From positions 124,001 through 188,000 of the forward strand of contig NZ_QCYJ01000020.1 of the NCBI RefSeq assembly GCF_003123685.1: a stretch of 64,000 bases of DNA. Reading direction: 5' to 3'. This stretch comes from Nocardia aurea. GTDB taxonomy: Bacteria; Actinomycetota; Actinomycetes; Mycobacteriales; Mycobacteriaceae. This document shows positions 51,979 through 59,996 of this stretch, one piece after another. Within the stretch, counting starts at the first letter, position 1; each line of letters starts with the position of its first letter. The position numbers and the translations under genes are program-made. The notes under the pieces were generated by a model that was not told the DNA's origin, did not search any database, and worked only from the letters and a program-made list of their open reading frames with translations.

Positions 51979-54678
51979 TCACATGCGCACCGCGACACGG
52001 CGGCGGCGTTGGGTGCCGAAGCCCTTCGCGATCGCATCCAAACGCGCCTGCCACGCCAGCACCGCGGCGACCGCGGCGTCGATCTTGTTCGGCGAGTCGG
52101 GGTTCTCCTTGCGGATCTGCACGCCCTTGGTCGTTTCCGCGCGCCGAGCGTTCAGTACGTGCGCGCGCAGAGTCAGGTCGCCGTCGTGATGCAGTTTTCC
52201 GTCCAGCATCGCTTCGACGAATTCGCGCAGGGCTTCCACTGTTCGGAATGCGCGCTGACCGGTCATCCACCATTCGATCGGATGTGCCGTGGATGCTTTC
52301 ACCTTCAGTTGCTTGGCGTATTTCGCTTCCCACGCTGCGACGTTGGCTTCCCATTTCGCGGGGTCGGCGTAGAACCCGATCACCTTGTAGGTCTTGAACG
52401 CCCACAGGATTTTCGCTTCGACATCGTGCTCGGGTACTTCCCAGCCCTCGTCGTACTTGCCCGGCGGTTGAGCCCAGACCTCGATCGGAGAGATGAGGCC
52501 GTCGGCGATCCGGCAGGCGATGAGCGCGGTCGCGTCGGTCACGCCGCGGCGGCGCCGGCGCGAACCATCGAAACCGAGCACGATGACCTCGCCCGGTTTG
52601 AGGATCGAGTCGCCCGCGTAGTTGTCGGGGCCGACGGCGTCCCATTCGTATTGCGCGATCCAGGCGTTCTCTGCGCTGGTCGGGGCGTTGAACCAGTACC
52701 GGAACGAGGAGACGGTGTCGTTGCGGGGGTCGGCGATCGCCTCGATGTAGCCCTCGATGTCGTTCCACAGCGCGCAGTCGCCATAGGAATCCAGCAGCGC
52801 GGCACGCACTTTGTCCTCGTCCTCGAGGTCTTCGGGGGTGATGTTGGCGTAGCGGTGGTCGAACAGCTGGCGCGGTGCGCGACGCAGCTTGCCAGCCAGA
52901 TAGTCCTGGATCAGCTTGTAGGTCTGCTCGGCGATCGAGTCCTCTCCCGGCGCGTACATCGTGGTCGTCTCGACCGCCAACGTCCCCGCCGAGCGCCGAC
53001 GCTTACGCAGATTCCGTGTGAGGGTCTTGTAGGTCTGGCGGAGCTCGGGGCGGTTGTACAAATGGGTGTTGTGGGTGACCTTGCCGGAGATTCCCGCTCG
53101 GAAAAGATGATCGTCGCAATCGACGCCGACGCACTTGACCGGCACCGGCTCGACGGGCTCGATGGACTTGATAGCCATCCATCGCGTCATTTTGTCGGCA
53201 CGCACCCGCACGGCTTTGCGCGTCAGGCGGAACGGGTCGATGTAACGCGGGGTGAATGTCACCCGCCAGTAGCCGCCATATCGCGACCGAGGGTCCGCTG
53301 AGTAGGTTCGCCCTGGCGTCTCGCCCATGCTCCATAGCAGCTGCATCATCGCCTCGACCAATGCGACGCTGCTGTTGGAGAAGGTGCAGTGCCCATTCGG
53401 CGTGATCGACCCATCGGAGTCCATCAGGCCCTGAATCAGGGCCAGGCGTTGCTTTGGGGAGGCGTGCAGATACTGGCTCGGGACATGTTTGTCGCCCAGT
53501 AGGTTCGCATCGGCCAGGCGGACCTTGAATCCACGCACCGGCGAGAACCGGTTTCGATGTGACCCGGGTATCGAGACATAGATCAGATCGGCCGTGCCGG
53601 ATTTCGGTGTCAGTCGCCTGACGGTGTAGCCGCACGCCTCGATATTGCGGGAGGTTTCACCGGCGTCGTCATAGCTCGACGAGATGGTGGCGTTCGATTT
53701 GTCGCCGTCGCCCAGCCAGAGCCCAAGGATGTAAGGGTCGATATCGAGGTCGACCTCAGGGGCTTCCCATGGAGCACCATTGGGGATAGCGAATTCTCGG
53801 CCGTCGAGCAACATCTCCTCGGTCGTCCAGGTTCGAGCCTTGGCCCGGGGCGAACGAGCGTGCCATAGATGCCCGGCCGATGCGACAAGGCTGGTGCCGT
53901 CGATGAAGGTGACTTTGTAGCAGTCCCGGTCGGTCATCACCTGTGACGTCTTGACCACCCGCACGGGTTCGCCAGTCGCGCCGATCAGCCAGTCGCCGAT
54001 CTCGACATCGCCCATCGTCACGAAACCGGTCGGGGTTGGCAGCGGTGTATCCAGCGCCAGCGCCTCGTCGAACAATGTGCACGTATCTTTGCCGCCGTCT
54101 TTCGATGCGGCAGAACTGGTCGACGGAACGATTTCGCCGCCGCCGGGCACCAGGATGCGTGTCAGACCTGCCTCGTCGCGCCTGTTCAGCGCGCCACGAA
54201 GCGGGCCTTCGGTGCAGTTCAAATAGATGGTGTCGTAGACCAGACCTGCTTGGTCTTCCTCGGTGGCGACGCAGCGTATATATGGATTGCGGATCCGTTT
54301 ACCCATGGGCTCACCGGGAGAATAGACGTACTCGAAACCCAGTCCCCATTCGTCGCGGTACACCTCGCCGCCTTGTGCCCAGCCGTCGAAACGGCACGGA
54401 CCGAATGCCTCGAACAATCCGATGCAGGCCGCGACCTCGGATTTCGCGCAGCCTTTCGGGCGCGACAGAAACACGTGGTCGTAGATGCGGGTGCCGTCGT
54501 CCATCAGGGCGTAGGTATCGACATAGAACGCGCAGTACTCGTCGATGATGGGCGCGACAGGATCGCCGCCGACATCGCCGGGGCCGTGGATCAGGAAATA
54601 TTCCATCCACGCGATGGCCAGCCAGCCCAGAGAGCGGTGGCGATCGTGTTCGGGATGGGTGATGACATCGTGAGGCAT
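51979..54678 (-). CDS. terminase large subunit interrupted by a class 3 intein
   Basis: 899 residues before splicing. The N-terminal ATPase has a Walker A-like LSRPKGCAKSE near residue 72-82. The Walker B is split by the intein: CTLFDE (200-205) and THLYNRPEL (538 on) join to TLFDETHLY. The C-terminal nuclease has VIVLGFDGSRRRR with the RuvC-like Asp. The mature protein would be 567 residues, a normal size. It cuts and pumps DNA with the small subunit encoded just upstream. Unless splicing works, the ATPase is dead. Confidence 0.93.
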   Translation of the reverse strand: MPHDVITHPEHDRHRSLGWLAIAWMEYFLIHGPGDVGGDPVAPIIDEYCAFYVDTYALMDDGTRIYDHVFLSRPKGCAKSEVAACIGLFEAFGPCRFDGWAQGGEVYRDEWGLGFEYVYSPGEPMGKRIRNPYIRCVATEEDQAGLVYDTIYLNCTEGPLRGALNRRDEAGLTRILVPGGGEIVPSTSSAASKDGGKDTCTLFDEALALDTPLPTPTGFVTMGDVEIGDWLIGATGEPVRVVKTSQVMTDRDCYKVTFIDGTSLVASAGHLWHARSPRAKARTWTTEEMLLDGREFAIPNGAPWEAPEVDLDIDPYILGLWLGDGDKSNATISSSYDDAGETSRNIEACGYTVRRLTPKSGTADLIYVSIPGSHRNRFSPVRGFKVRLADANLLGDKHVPSQYLHASPKQRLALIQGLMDSDGSITPNGHCTFSNSSVALVEAMMQLLWSMGETPGRTYSADPRSRYGGYWRVTFTPRYIDPFRLTRKAVRVRADKMTRWMAIKSIEPVEPVPVKCVGVDCDDHLFRAGISGKVTHNTHLYNRPELRQTYKTLTRNLRKRRRSAGTLAVETTTMYAPGEDSIAEQTYKLIQDYLAGKLRRAPRQLFDHRYANITPEDLEDEDKVRAALLDSYGDCALWNDIEGYIEAIADPRNDTVSSFRYWFNAPTSAENAWIAQYEWDAVGPDNYAGDSILKPGEVIVLGFDGSRRRRRGVTDATALIACRIADGLISPIEVWAQPPGKYDEGWEVPEHDVEAKILWAFKTYKVIGFYADPAKWEANVAAWEAKYAKQLKVKASTAHPIEWWMTGQRAFRTVEALREFVEAMLDGKLHHDGDLTLRAHVLNARRAETTKGVQIRKENPDSPNKIDAAVAAVLAWQARLDAIAKGFGTQRRRRVAVRM
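53068..54063 (-). other. class 3 intein with LAGLIDADG endonuclease in TerL
   Basis: 332 residues, TerL positions 206-537. It starts with Ala (ALALDTPLPTPTGFVTMGDV), so lacks the usual Cys/Ser1. Block B AGHLWHAR has Trp at position 12 (W272), block F VPVKCVGVDC has Cys at position 4 (C516) and the +1 residue is Thr538: the WCT set that defines class 3 inteins. YILGLWLGDGDK and LIQGLMDSDGS are the two LAGLIDADG motifs, so the homing endonuclease looks intact. Ends follow from the DE|A and HN|T junctions. Confidence 0.9.
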
Positions 54679-55148
54679 TACGCGCCCCGCAGCAGCCGTG
54701 CCTTGCGCTCCTCGGCGAACGAGGCGACCGTGCCACCCTCGGTGGGTGCTACCGGTTCCTCGTCGATCTCATCTTTGATACGTATGCGGGCGCGCTGGAG
54801 ATCATCCTCGGTCAGACGCAGCGCAGCGCCCATAGTGCCGGTGACAGCCTTGTAGTTCTCGCTGCCGGGGCGCGTCAGATAGCGCTCGATCAACGGCAGC
54901 GTCAGCCACAATTGAATCCAGGTGCCCTGACCGTAGAGTCGGGCCTGCGGAAGCGAGGCCAGCTCGGTGTAGATCGCACGACCGACCGGCCCCACAGTGA
55001 CCCACTCGGGGATCTCGGGGACTTCGCCGTCGTTGGGCGTGGAGGGAATCTCGGTCCAGCCATCAGCACCCGCCAGGAGCGGGTCGCCATTGCGGCGTGC
55101 GCGATCCTTGGGGTTCTTCGGAGGCGGACCGGAGCGGCGTCCGGCCAT
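54678..55148 (-). CDS. terminase small subunit
   Basis: 156 residues directly before the large subunit, overlapping its ATG. The N-terminal PPPKNPKDRARRNGDP is typical of actinophage small terminases, and the C-terminal half is helical (GRAIYTELASLPQARLYGQG; ARIRIKDEIDEE). It recognises the packaging site in phage DNA. The upstream start context GGGAGATGACTGAACATG has a degraded start-associated repeat. Confidence 0.82.
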   Translation of the reverse strand: MAGRRSGPPPKNPKDRARRNGDPLLAGADGWTEIPSTPNDGEVPEIPEWVTVGPVGRAIYTELASLPQARLYGQGTWIQLWLTLPLIERYLTRPGSENYKAVTGTMGAALRLTEDDLQRARIRIKDEIDEEPVAPTEGGTVASFAEERKARLLRGA

Positions 55149-55305
55149 GTTCAGTCATCTCCCATGTCGGGGTAAGGCGATCCGCCCCGCTCCCCCGGTC
55201 GCCATGTCGGCGACCAGCTCGGCGCTGCGAAAAACTTCAGTGCGTTGGTCTCACCCGTCTTGACACACGAGCTGGCAGACGCACCCCTGCCGAGGGTCGA
55301 AAGGG

Positions 55306-55375
55306 CTGAGAGGACAGGACTCGAACCTGCAAGCGGGTGTGAAATCCGCTGCTCTACCAGTTGAGCTACATCCCA
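55306..55375 (-). tRNA. phage tRNA, isotype uncertain (anticodon TCA by standard numbering)
   Basis: Read on the minus strand, 55375 to 55306 folds into a cloverleaf: acceptor TGGGATG/CCTCTCA with one mismatch, D-arm GCTC..GAGC, T-arm GCAGG-TTCGAGT-CCTGT and discriminator G. The anticodon arm AGCGG/CCGCT closes a 9-nt loop ATTTCACAC, and the variable loop is very short. Standard numbering gives TCA (reads UGA); a one-base shift gives CAC (Val). G73 fits a Trp-like charging identity. The 3' CCA is not encoded. It may be functional, odd or decayed. Confidence 0.7.
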
Positions 55376-55454
55376 TTGCGACGGTGCGGACTCTTTCCGA
55401 GTCCGCACCGAACAATTTCTACGGTAACCGGGTCGCAGCGGCGCGCAAGATCAA

Positions 55455-55556
55455 TCAGAGCCAGCCCACGACGATCGGGAGAACCTTCAGCAGAAGGCCC
55501 AGGATGGACACGATCGCAGAACCCACAGTGATCACAGCGTCGATGGTCATATTCAT
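55455..55556 (-). CDS. 33-residue membrane peptide
   Basis: MNMTIDAVITVGSAIVSILG opens a peptide that is almost entirely one hydrophobic helix, ending VVGWL. Its ATG overlaps the HNH gene stop (TGATG), so it is translated after it. Small holin-like or regulatory membrane peptides occur in phages; the role here is unknown. Confidence 0.5.
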   Translation of the reverse strand: MNMTIDAVITVGSAIVSILGLLLKVLPIVVGWL

Positions 55557-55864
55557 CACCTCACATATCCGGGATGCGGACGAAGCGAATCCGGGTGACG
55601 CGCAGCCTTTTTCATTTCTGCGCGCGCGATCCGGGCCTCTTCCGCGGTCTTGATGGCGTGACAGGGGGCGCACACCGATTGCAGGTTCGCCAGATCGTCA
55701 CCACCCTGGCGGGCGAAGTTCAGAATGTGGTCTACCTCGGTGGCATGGCCTGTGCAGTCGTCGAAGCCGAGCTGACACGTCTGCTTGTCGCGCTCGAGCG
55801 CGAGTGCTCGATTGTGCCGATACTCTGCTGTGACGGTTCTGGTTCCGCCTGTGCCCCACGTCAT
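55556..55864 (-). CDS. HNH endonuclease
   Basis: 102 residues. The HNH motif is ATEVDHILNFARQGGDDLANLQSVCAPCHAIKT in context: DH, N and H catalytic residues, with Cys pairs CQLGFDDC and CAPC for zinc. HNH proteins beside the terminase small subunit are required for cos cleavage and packaging in several long-tailed phages. This one is the first gene of the late operon, which points to cos-type ends nearby. Confidence 0.85.
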   Translation of the reverse strand: MTWGTGGTRTVTAEYRHNRALALERDKQTCQLGFDDCTGHATEVDHILNFARQGGDDLANLQSVCAPCHAIKTAEEARIARAEMKKAARHPDSLRPHPGYVR

Positions 55865-56423
55865 TACGTCAATTGTCCCAGGCCGCAGCGCACTTACCAG
55901 ATCATCTCGACTACCACCCCGGGGCCTCTCGAACCGATCGATCGATTCGCCCTATCAGTGAGGTTTTCCCGCCCCGCAAAGCCTCAGTTCATTTGGTATA
56001 TCGGATATTTCATACGCTAGACGGCCTGCATGTATCTCCATCTGCTTACCGACCGCCACCGCCCGGGAGAGACGGGTTGGAGCGTGGGAAGGGCAGAGTA
56101 ACCCTTGACCGAATCAAGGGAAACTCTCCCGTTCGCCCGGTCGGTCAAGGCCGTCGGCGGTCGGTTGATGCAACGCGGCCGGGTATTAGTCGGCCGCCAG
56201 AGCTGGGGTATTTCACGAGATCGGTATGGACGCAACGCCATCCCCGTCCGAGCCTGCCTTTACCGGGTCGATCGTCGTGAATCGGAGCCCCGTACCCAAG
56301 TTGTCCAGGCACGGGGCAAGATGCCCCTCTGACGGGCGACGACTGCGCTTGCGAGGCGCATCACCCGCTACCGCGGGCGCACTGGGTTCTCGGGTTGATG
56401 CCGCGACGGCGGCGTGAATTCAT

Positions 56424-56465
56424 GTCTCATACATTCATAACACATGAATCATATGTGTGTGAGAC
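56424..56465. promoter_or_regulatory. 42-bp nested palindrome, probable operator
   Basis: The outer arms GTCTCATACA and TGTGTGAGAC match at 9 of 10 positions. The inner arms ATTCAT (56433-56438) and ATGAAT (56444-56449) flank AACAC. It sits in about 45 bp of AT-rich DNA, 73 bp before the tandem-HTH gene. Operator or replication-related structure; operator is favoured. Confidence 0.6.
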
Positions 56466-56524
56466 GCTGGATCGTCAGCGCAGGTAGATGGCCCTATACG
56501 CGACGACGAACCTTGTAGTTTTGC

Positions 56525-56530
56525 TACCCT
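56525..56530 (+). promoter_or_regulatory. -10 element for a leaderless transcript
   Basis: TACCCT with 7 nt to the A of the ATG at 56538 and no Shine-Dalgarno. Transcription would start at the start codon. The same hexamer occurs at 59983-59988, 8 nt before the dut ATG. No good -35 is seen. Confidence 0.5.
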
Positions 56531-56537
56531 GGACAAC

Positions 56538-57053
56538 ATGAAAGACCCCGCTGTTGTCGCGCTGCGCGATCAACTCGCCGCGGAGATCGCCGAGGCAATC
56601 AACAATCTCGGGGAAGCCCGCATAGACACCGGGATCCGACTCGGGCGCGATGCAAGTGCCGCAACCACCCTGGCGAGCGGCGGGTTGAGCAGCAGATTCA
56701 GCCTTGACGCCCTAATCAACTACTGCGCCCCGGTCGGCCTCGAAGTCAAAATCGTGTTGACCGGACTGAACGAGGGAAAGCCGGAGGAGCGGGCCGATCG
56801 GGGGCGCACGATTCCATCCGAGCCGGACCACTCAGCCTCCGGCCTGCTCCGCAAACAACTGATCAAGGCCGTCGCCCACCAGATCAATACGGCAGGGCTT
56901 GGTCGCAACGAACTCGCAGCACGCACCGGCATCCCCGCCACCACGCTGTCCGCGTTGCGCGCCGAAAACATTCAACGCTTCCGTGTCGACAAGCTGATCG
57001 AATTCGCTATCAAGCTCGGCCTCAACATCAAGCTCGATGTCGAACACGCCTGA
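56538..57053 (+). CDS. tandem HTH DNA-binding protein (candidate immunity repressor)
   Basis: 171 residues made of two related halves. The C-terminal half has a clear HTH: NELAARTGIPATTLSALRAE followed by RVDKLIEFAIKLGLNIKLDV. The N-terminal half repeats the frame (LRDQLAAEIAEAINNL ... FSLDALINYCAPVGLEVKIVL) but its HTH is degenerate. Both copies end in a similar helix-strand unit (LDALINYCAPVGLEVKI, VDKLIEFAIKLGLNIKL). The protein is divergent from the late operon, next to a palindrome, and appears leaderless like CI-type repressors. An XRE-like antitoxin or repressor is the likely class; the immunity role is inferred. Confidence 0.7.
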   Translation: MKDPAVVALRDQLAAEIAEAINNLGEARIDTGIRLGRDASAATTLASGGLSSRFSLDALINYCAPVGLEVKIVLTGLNEGKPEERADRGRTIPSEPDHSASGLLRKQLIKAVAHQINTAGLGRNELAARTGIPATTLSALRAENIQRFRVDKLIEFAIKLGLNIKLDVEHA

Positions 57054-57067
57054 TTGACAACGAAGCC

Positions 57068-57090
57068 CCCGCAGCAGAAAAGAGTGCGGG
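57068..57090. terminator. hairpin between convergent genes
   Basis: CCCGCA (57068-57073) pairs with TGCGGG (57085-57090), loop of 11 nt, 15 bp after the tandem-HTH stop. It may terminate both strands. Confidence 0.5.
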
Positions 57091-57116
57091 AACTTCTGTC
57101 GTTGTTGCAGAGACAG

Positions 57117-57353
57117 CTATGACGGGTGCGCCAGATGGACACATTTCCCGTCGGCGCACCGGTGAACGCCTGCGGCGTGCACATGCGCGGAGAACTCGGT
57201 GCCGCGGAGGTTGATCGCGTATCGTAGCGCGTCGATCAACACGTCGCGTGGCATCGTATCGAGTGGAATGCGTTGCAGATTTGTGGGTAGCCGCGCCATA
57301 TCGACTAGGAGCTGCGCCGTTACCCGATGTTTATGCCTGTCTCCAGCTTTCAT
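57117..57353 (-). CDS. hypothetical small protein
   Basis: 78 residues from ATG 57353 (MKAGDRHKHRVTAQLL). The C-terminal end carries His and Cys (HVHAAGVHRCADGKCVHLAH) that could bind a metal. Last of a run of five minus-strand genes leading away from the DUF5753 regulator. Function unknown. Confidence 0.45.
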   Translation of the reverse strand: MKAGDRHKHRVTAQLLVDMARLPTNLQRIPLDTMPRDVLIDALRYAINLRGTEFSAHVHAAGVHRCADGKCVHLAHPS

Positions 57354-57374
57354 GTCCAACAACCCGTTTCGTGT

Positions 57375-57689
57375 TCAGATCTGCGATCGACGTACGCGCG
57401 ACTTCCCCGTTTTCACCGGTGCCAGAATCGCTGTGACGTGACCGCCGGTCAGGAAGTGCGCCTTGGGCACGCACGCTCGGTCGTCGTCCAGCTCGGTGCC
57501 CACCCACGGGCACGCCACCCCCGCGGTGGTGCTGTGCCCGCCAATCAGATTGCCCGCCACGGGCGCAAGCTCAGTGCACGTCTCCCGATCGGGGCAGCGA
57601 ATATGCGTCAGCGCATCAAGGGGGTGCCCGCTCGCAGTCCGGAATGTGACGCACGCGGACACGCACACTTTTCGGGAGCGCTGGTTCAT
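57375..57689 (-). CDS. hypothetical small Cys-containing protein
   Basis: 104 residues from ATG 57689, which shares ATGA with the upstream membrane gene; a longer frame overlaps that gene and is rejected. Several cysteines (VCVSACVTF, IRCPDRETC, VACPWVG, RACVPK) suggest a metal site or redox protein. Function unknown. Confidence 0.5.
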   Translation of the reverse strand: MNQRSRKVCVSACVTFRTASGHPLDALTHIRCPDRETCTELAPVAGNLIGGHSTTAGVACPWVGTELDDDRACVPKAHFLTGGHVTAILAPVKTGKSRVRRSQI

Positions 57690-57967
57690 TTTCGACCATC
57701 CCAACGACGACCATCCCAACGGCGGCCGTCGCGATGCGAATCCTCCCACCACGGATTCTTCTGCATCTCCGCAAGGTGGTCAGGGGTCGACTCGCCATGA
57801 TCTCGCGGCCACACCATGACGATGAAGACCAACAGGGGTAGGCCGATTACCAATGCGTAGCCGAGTTCGATCACTGTGAGCCCCACTTCTTGGAAGACGG
57901 TTTCAGTACTGGCCGATGGAGGCTGCGCGGACGCTGCGCTGTGCCCATACGACGACAGGAGGCGCAC
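57686..57967 (-). CDS. small membrane protein with tandem C-terminal repeat
   Basis: 93 residues. One TM helix (VIELGYALVIGLPLLVFIVM) separates a Ser/Ala-rich start from a cytoplasmic tail ending DGRRWDGRRWDGRK, encoded by imperfect tandem copies of a 15-bp unit. The start could be at a later codon. It is part of the small-gene operon. Confidence 0.5.
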   Translation of the reverse strand: MRLLSSYGHSAASAQPPSASTETVFQEVGLTVIELGYALVIGLPLLVFIVMVWPRDHGESTPDHLAEMQKNPWWEDSHRDGRRWDGRRWDGRK

Positions 57968-58097
57968 ATAGGAAGGATCCGTTCAGGCGGGTACGGGCTG
58001 CCCGCCGTGGTTCCGTGTGCGAAGGCGCTGGGTGCGCCCAGGTCCGGCGTGGCCCGATCGCGGTCGCTCTGGTTGCAGATTCGGTTGTCGGGGGCGG

Positions 58098-58340
58098 TCA
58101 TCTGGCACCCTGCCTCTGAAACGACCACCGGGTGCCGCGACGTCGGTCGCGTTCTTTTTCCCAGTGCGAATAGACAACCTGCCAGAGGTCTCTACCTAGA
58201 ACGTCGAAGCACATGCCGAGCTGGGGGGCGTCAGGGAATTTGGTGACTTCGCCGGTCTTCGCCCGCAACTGGGTTACGCGCACGACGCCGTTCTCCTCGT
58301 ACCAGTGCACGATCTCCCCGCTGGCGAGGCGCGATTCCAT
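58098..58340 (-). CDS. hypothetical small protein
   Basis: 80 residues. An SH3-like beta pattern (GEIVHWYEENGVVRVTQL) is followed by a basic tail. Its start directly follows the stop of the 74-residue gene, so they are co-translated. Proteins of this kind often sit beside DUF5753 regulators in actinobacteria. Function unknown. Confidence 0.5.
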   Translation of the reverse strand: MESRLASGEIVHWYEENGVVRVTQLRAKTGEVTKFPDAPQLGMCFDVLGRDLWQVVYSHWEKERDRRRGTRWSFQRQGAR

Positions 58341-58565
58341 CTATGCCACCCCTTGCGAAGTGGAGTTCACCCGAGGTGGCTGAGTTTCCTCGAACCACCT
58401 CGGGGAGTCTGGGGGCGCGTCGGCAAGTCCTGCCGCAATGCGGTCGAACTCCGCCCAAACGCGCAGAGCGGAAGCAACATTGGCTACCCTGCACCTCGGC
58501 AGGGCAGGCCACGGAGCGCGTAGGCCGAAAGGTTTCCGCTGCGGTAGGTCACGCTGCTCTGCCAT
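58341..58565 (-). CDS. hypothetical small protein
   Basis: 74 residues from ATG 58565 (MAEQRDLPQRKPFGLRAPWP). Arg/Pro-rich start, then a helical segment (VANVASALRVWAEFDRIAAG). First gene of the leftward operon that faces the DUF5753 regulator across the repeat array. Function unknown. Confidence 0.5.
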   Translation of the reverse strand: MAEQRDLPQRKPFGLRAPWPALPRCRVANVASALRVWAEFDRIAAGLADAPPDSPRWFEETQPPRVNSTSQGVA

Positions 58566-58702
58566 CTGGCCGCCTCTCGTGGAAAGTAGGTGCGCCCAGG
58601 TACATCCCCTCCGATTCCGAACTGCGTTGTCGCGAAATGCACGGGCTGCGGCGCACATCCAGCACATCACCAAAACCCGTGTCGCATAACCCTTACCGAA
58701 AT

Positions 58703-58789
58703 ACCCAGTAGAAACTATCCTGAAAGCCCTGGGTAAAACCCAGTACAGCATGTCTCGAAACCCAGTTCGCTACATCAGAAAACCCAGTA
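58703..58789. promoter_or_regulatory. ACCCAGTA repeat array (operator)
   Basis: ACCCAGTA occurs at 58703, 58738 and 58782, with ACCCAGTT at 58760; spacings are 35, 22 and 22 bp. An inverted partner CTGGGT (58729-58734) forms CTGGGT-AAA-ACCCAG with the second copy. The array ends 27 bp before the DUF5753 start and covers the divergent promoter. A 22-bp period (two helical turns) suits same-face binding of a regulator. Confidence 0.65.
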
Positions 58790-58816
58790 CGGGTGCAGAT
58801 TCACGGTGGAGGTTGG

Positions 58817-59689
58817 ATGTCTGATCCAGGTTCGACATTGGCTGGTAGGCAGTTGGGCGGCTACCTGCGCGCCGCGCGGCAACAGCTGGGCGCGACGATC
58901 GACCAAACGGCGCAAGCGTCCGAGATCAGCCCGTCCGTGCTGCAACGTTTGGAGAAGGGTGCGTCGACTCGACTGAAGGTCCGCGACATCCAAGCGCTGT
59001 GCAGCATTCTCGAGATGTCCACTGAGACGACCTCGGCGATGGTGGGCCTTCTCTTGAAGGCTGACGAAAAGAGCTGGTGGCACGCATATGGCGATGTCAT
59101 CCCCGCGACGTTCGACGTCTATGTGGGGCTCGAATCCGGCGCTTCGGAACTGACGATGTACCAGCCTTCGCAGGTACCGGGACTGCTGCAAACGGCTGAC
59201 TACGCCCGGTCGCTGATCCTGAACAGAATGGAGACCAGCACCGAAGGGGAGCGCCGCCGCGTGCTGGACCTAAGGCTAGAGCGACAGAACCTCGTTACTC
59301 GCAAATTCGACCCGTTAGCACTGAATGTGCTCGTCAACGAGGCGGCGCTACGCTGCCTCGTCGGGGGCCGTGCGATCATGGCTGAGCAGCTGAGGCACCT
59401 CGCCGAAATCGGCAAGCGCTCCAACGTCTCAATAAGAGTTCTGCCATACGACGTCGGGATGCCGTTAGGCCATCCCATCGGCCAATACGCCCTCCTTCAG
59501 TTCGCGACCACCGGTGCTCCACCGGTGGTGTACCTGGAGGGATTCAGCGGCTGCGCCTACCTGGAGAAACCGGAAGATATTTTGTTGTACCGGGACGCTA
59601 CGCTACAACTGAGTCGGCGGGCGCTCGATGAGGATGCTAGCCGGTTGCTGATCCGGAGTGTGGCAAAGGAGCATGACAGTGGCGAGTAG
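58817..59689 (+). CDS. XRE-family regulator with DUF5753
   Basis: 290 residues from ATG 58817, with GGAGG upstream. The N-terminal HTH (about residues 8-65) reads LGGYLRAARQQLGATIDQTA. Residues about 100-280 are the actinobacterial DUF5753 domain, with QVPGLLQTADYARSLI and a C-terminal EKPEDILLYRDATLQLSR. Genes of this type usually precede a DUF397 gene, as here, and control development or conjugal and mobile elements. It overlaps the next gene. It probably binds the ACCCAGTA array. Confidence 0.88.
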   Translation: MSDPGSTLAGRQLGGYLRAARQQLGATIDQTAQASEISPSVLQRLEKGASTRLKVRDIQALCSILEMSTETTSAMVGLLLKADEKSWWHAYGDVIPATFDVYVGLESGASELTMYQPSQVPGLLQTADYARSLILNRMETSTEGERRRVLDLRLERQNLVTRKFDPLALNVLVNEAALRCLVGGRAIMAEQLRHLAEIGKRSNVSIRVLPYDVGMPLGHPIGQYALLQFATTGAPPVVYLEGFSGCAYLEKPEDILLYRDATLQLSRRALDEDASRLLIRSVAKEHDSGE

Positions 59690-59879
59690 CCCCAAGAAGT
59701 GGTTCAAATCGAGCTACAGCGGCAATCAGGCCGATTGTGTGGAAGTGGCACACCTGGACGGGGGCGGCATGGCAGTGCGCGACTCCAAGAATCCCGGCGG
59801 CCCCGAACTGGAGTTCACAGGCTCGGAATGGCGCGCATTCCTGGCGGGGGTCAGCGACGGCGAATTCGATCGTCCGTAA
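59673..59879 (+). CDS. DUF397 protein
   Basis: 68 residues from ATG 59673, overlapping the DUF5753 gene by 17 bp. It has the DUF397 pattern WFKSSYSGNQADCVEVA ... VRDSKNPGGPELEFTG ... WRAFLAGV. DUF397 proteins act with their DUF5753 partner as small effectors or antitoxin-like factors. A terminator follows. Confidence 0.88.
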   Translation: MTVASSPKKWFKSSYSGNQADCVEVAHLDGGGMAVRDSKNPGGPELEFTGSEWRAFLAGVSDGEFDRP

Positions 59880-59901
59880 CCGCCCTGCCAGGTAGTCGAA
59901 T

Positions 59902-59932
59902 CGGCCCTCGGCATCACACTGAGGGCCGTTTT
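59902..59932 (+). terminator. rho-independent terminator
   Basis: CGGCCCTC (59902-59909) pairs with GAGGGCCG (59921-59928), followed directly by TTTT. It ends the DUF5753/DUF397 transcript. Confidence 0.8.
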
Positions 59933-59996
59933 CGTACCCTCCATGCCTTAACACGTCACGACTTACTGCGACCGGCCGCACTTACCCTCAGATGTC

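Larger units (their letters stand above)
55865..56537. other. 673-bp intergenic control region (probable cos and promoters)
   Basis: No convincing gene is present. It separates the leftward late operon from the rightward early genes. It holds an AT-rich stretch with a 42-bp palindrome (56424-56465) and is the best place for cos, because HNH and terminase genes adjoin it. Early and late promoters must also lie here, but none stands out except the -10 at 56525. Confidence 0.5.

Noticed and set aside
55873..56280. 135-codon plus-strand frame in the control region
   Set aside because: Arg/Pro-rich with no domain; crosses structured DNA and lacks a ribosome-binding site.
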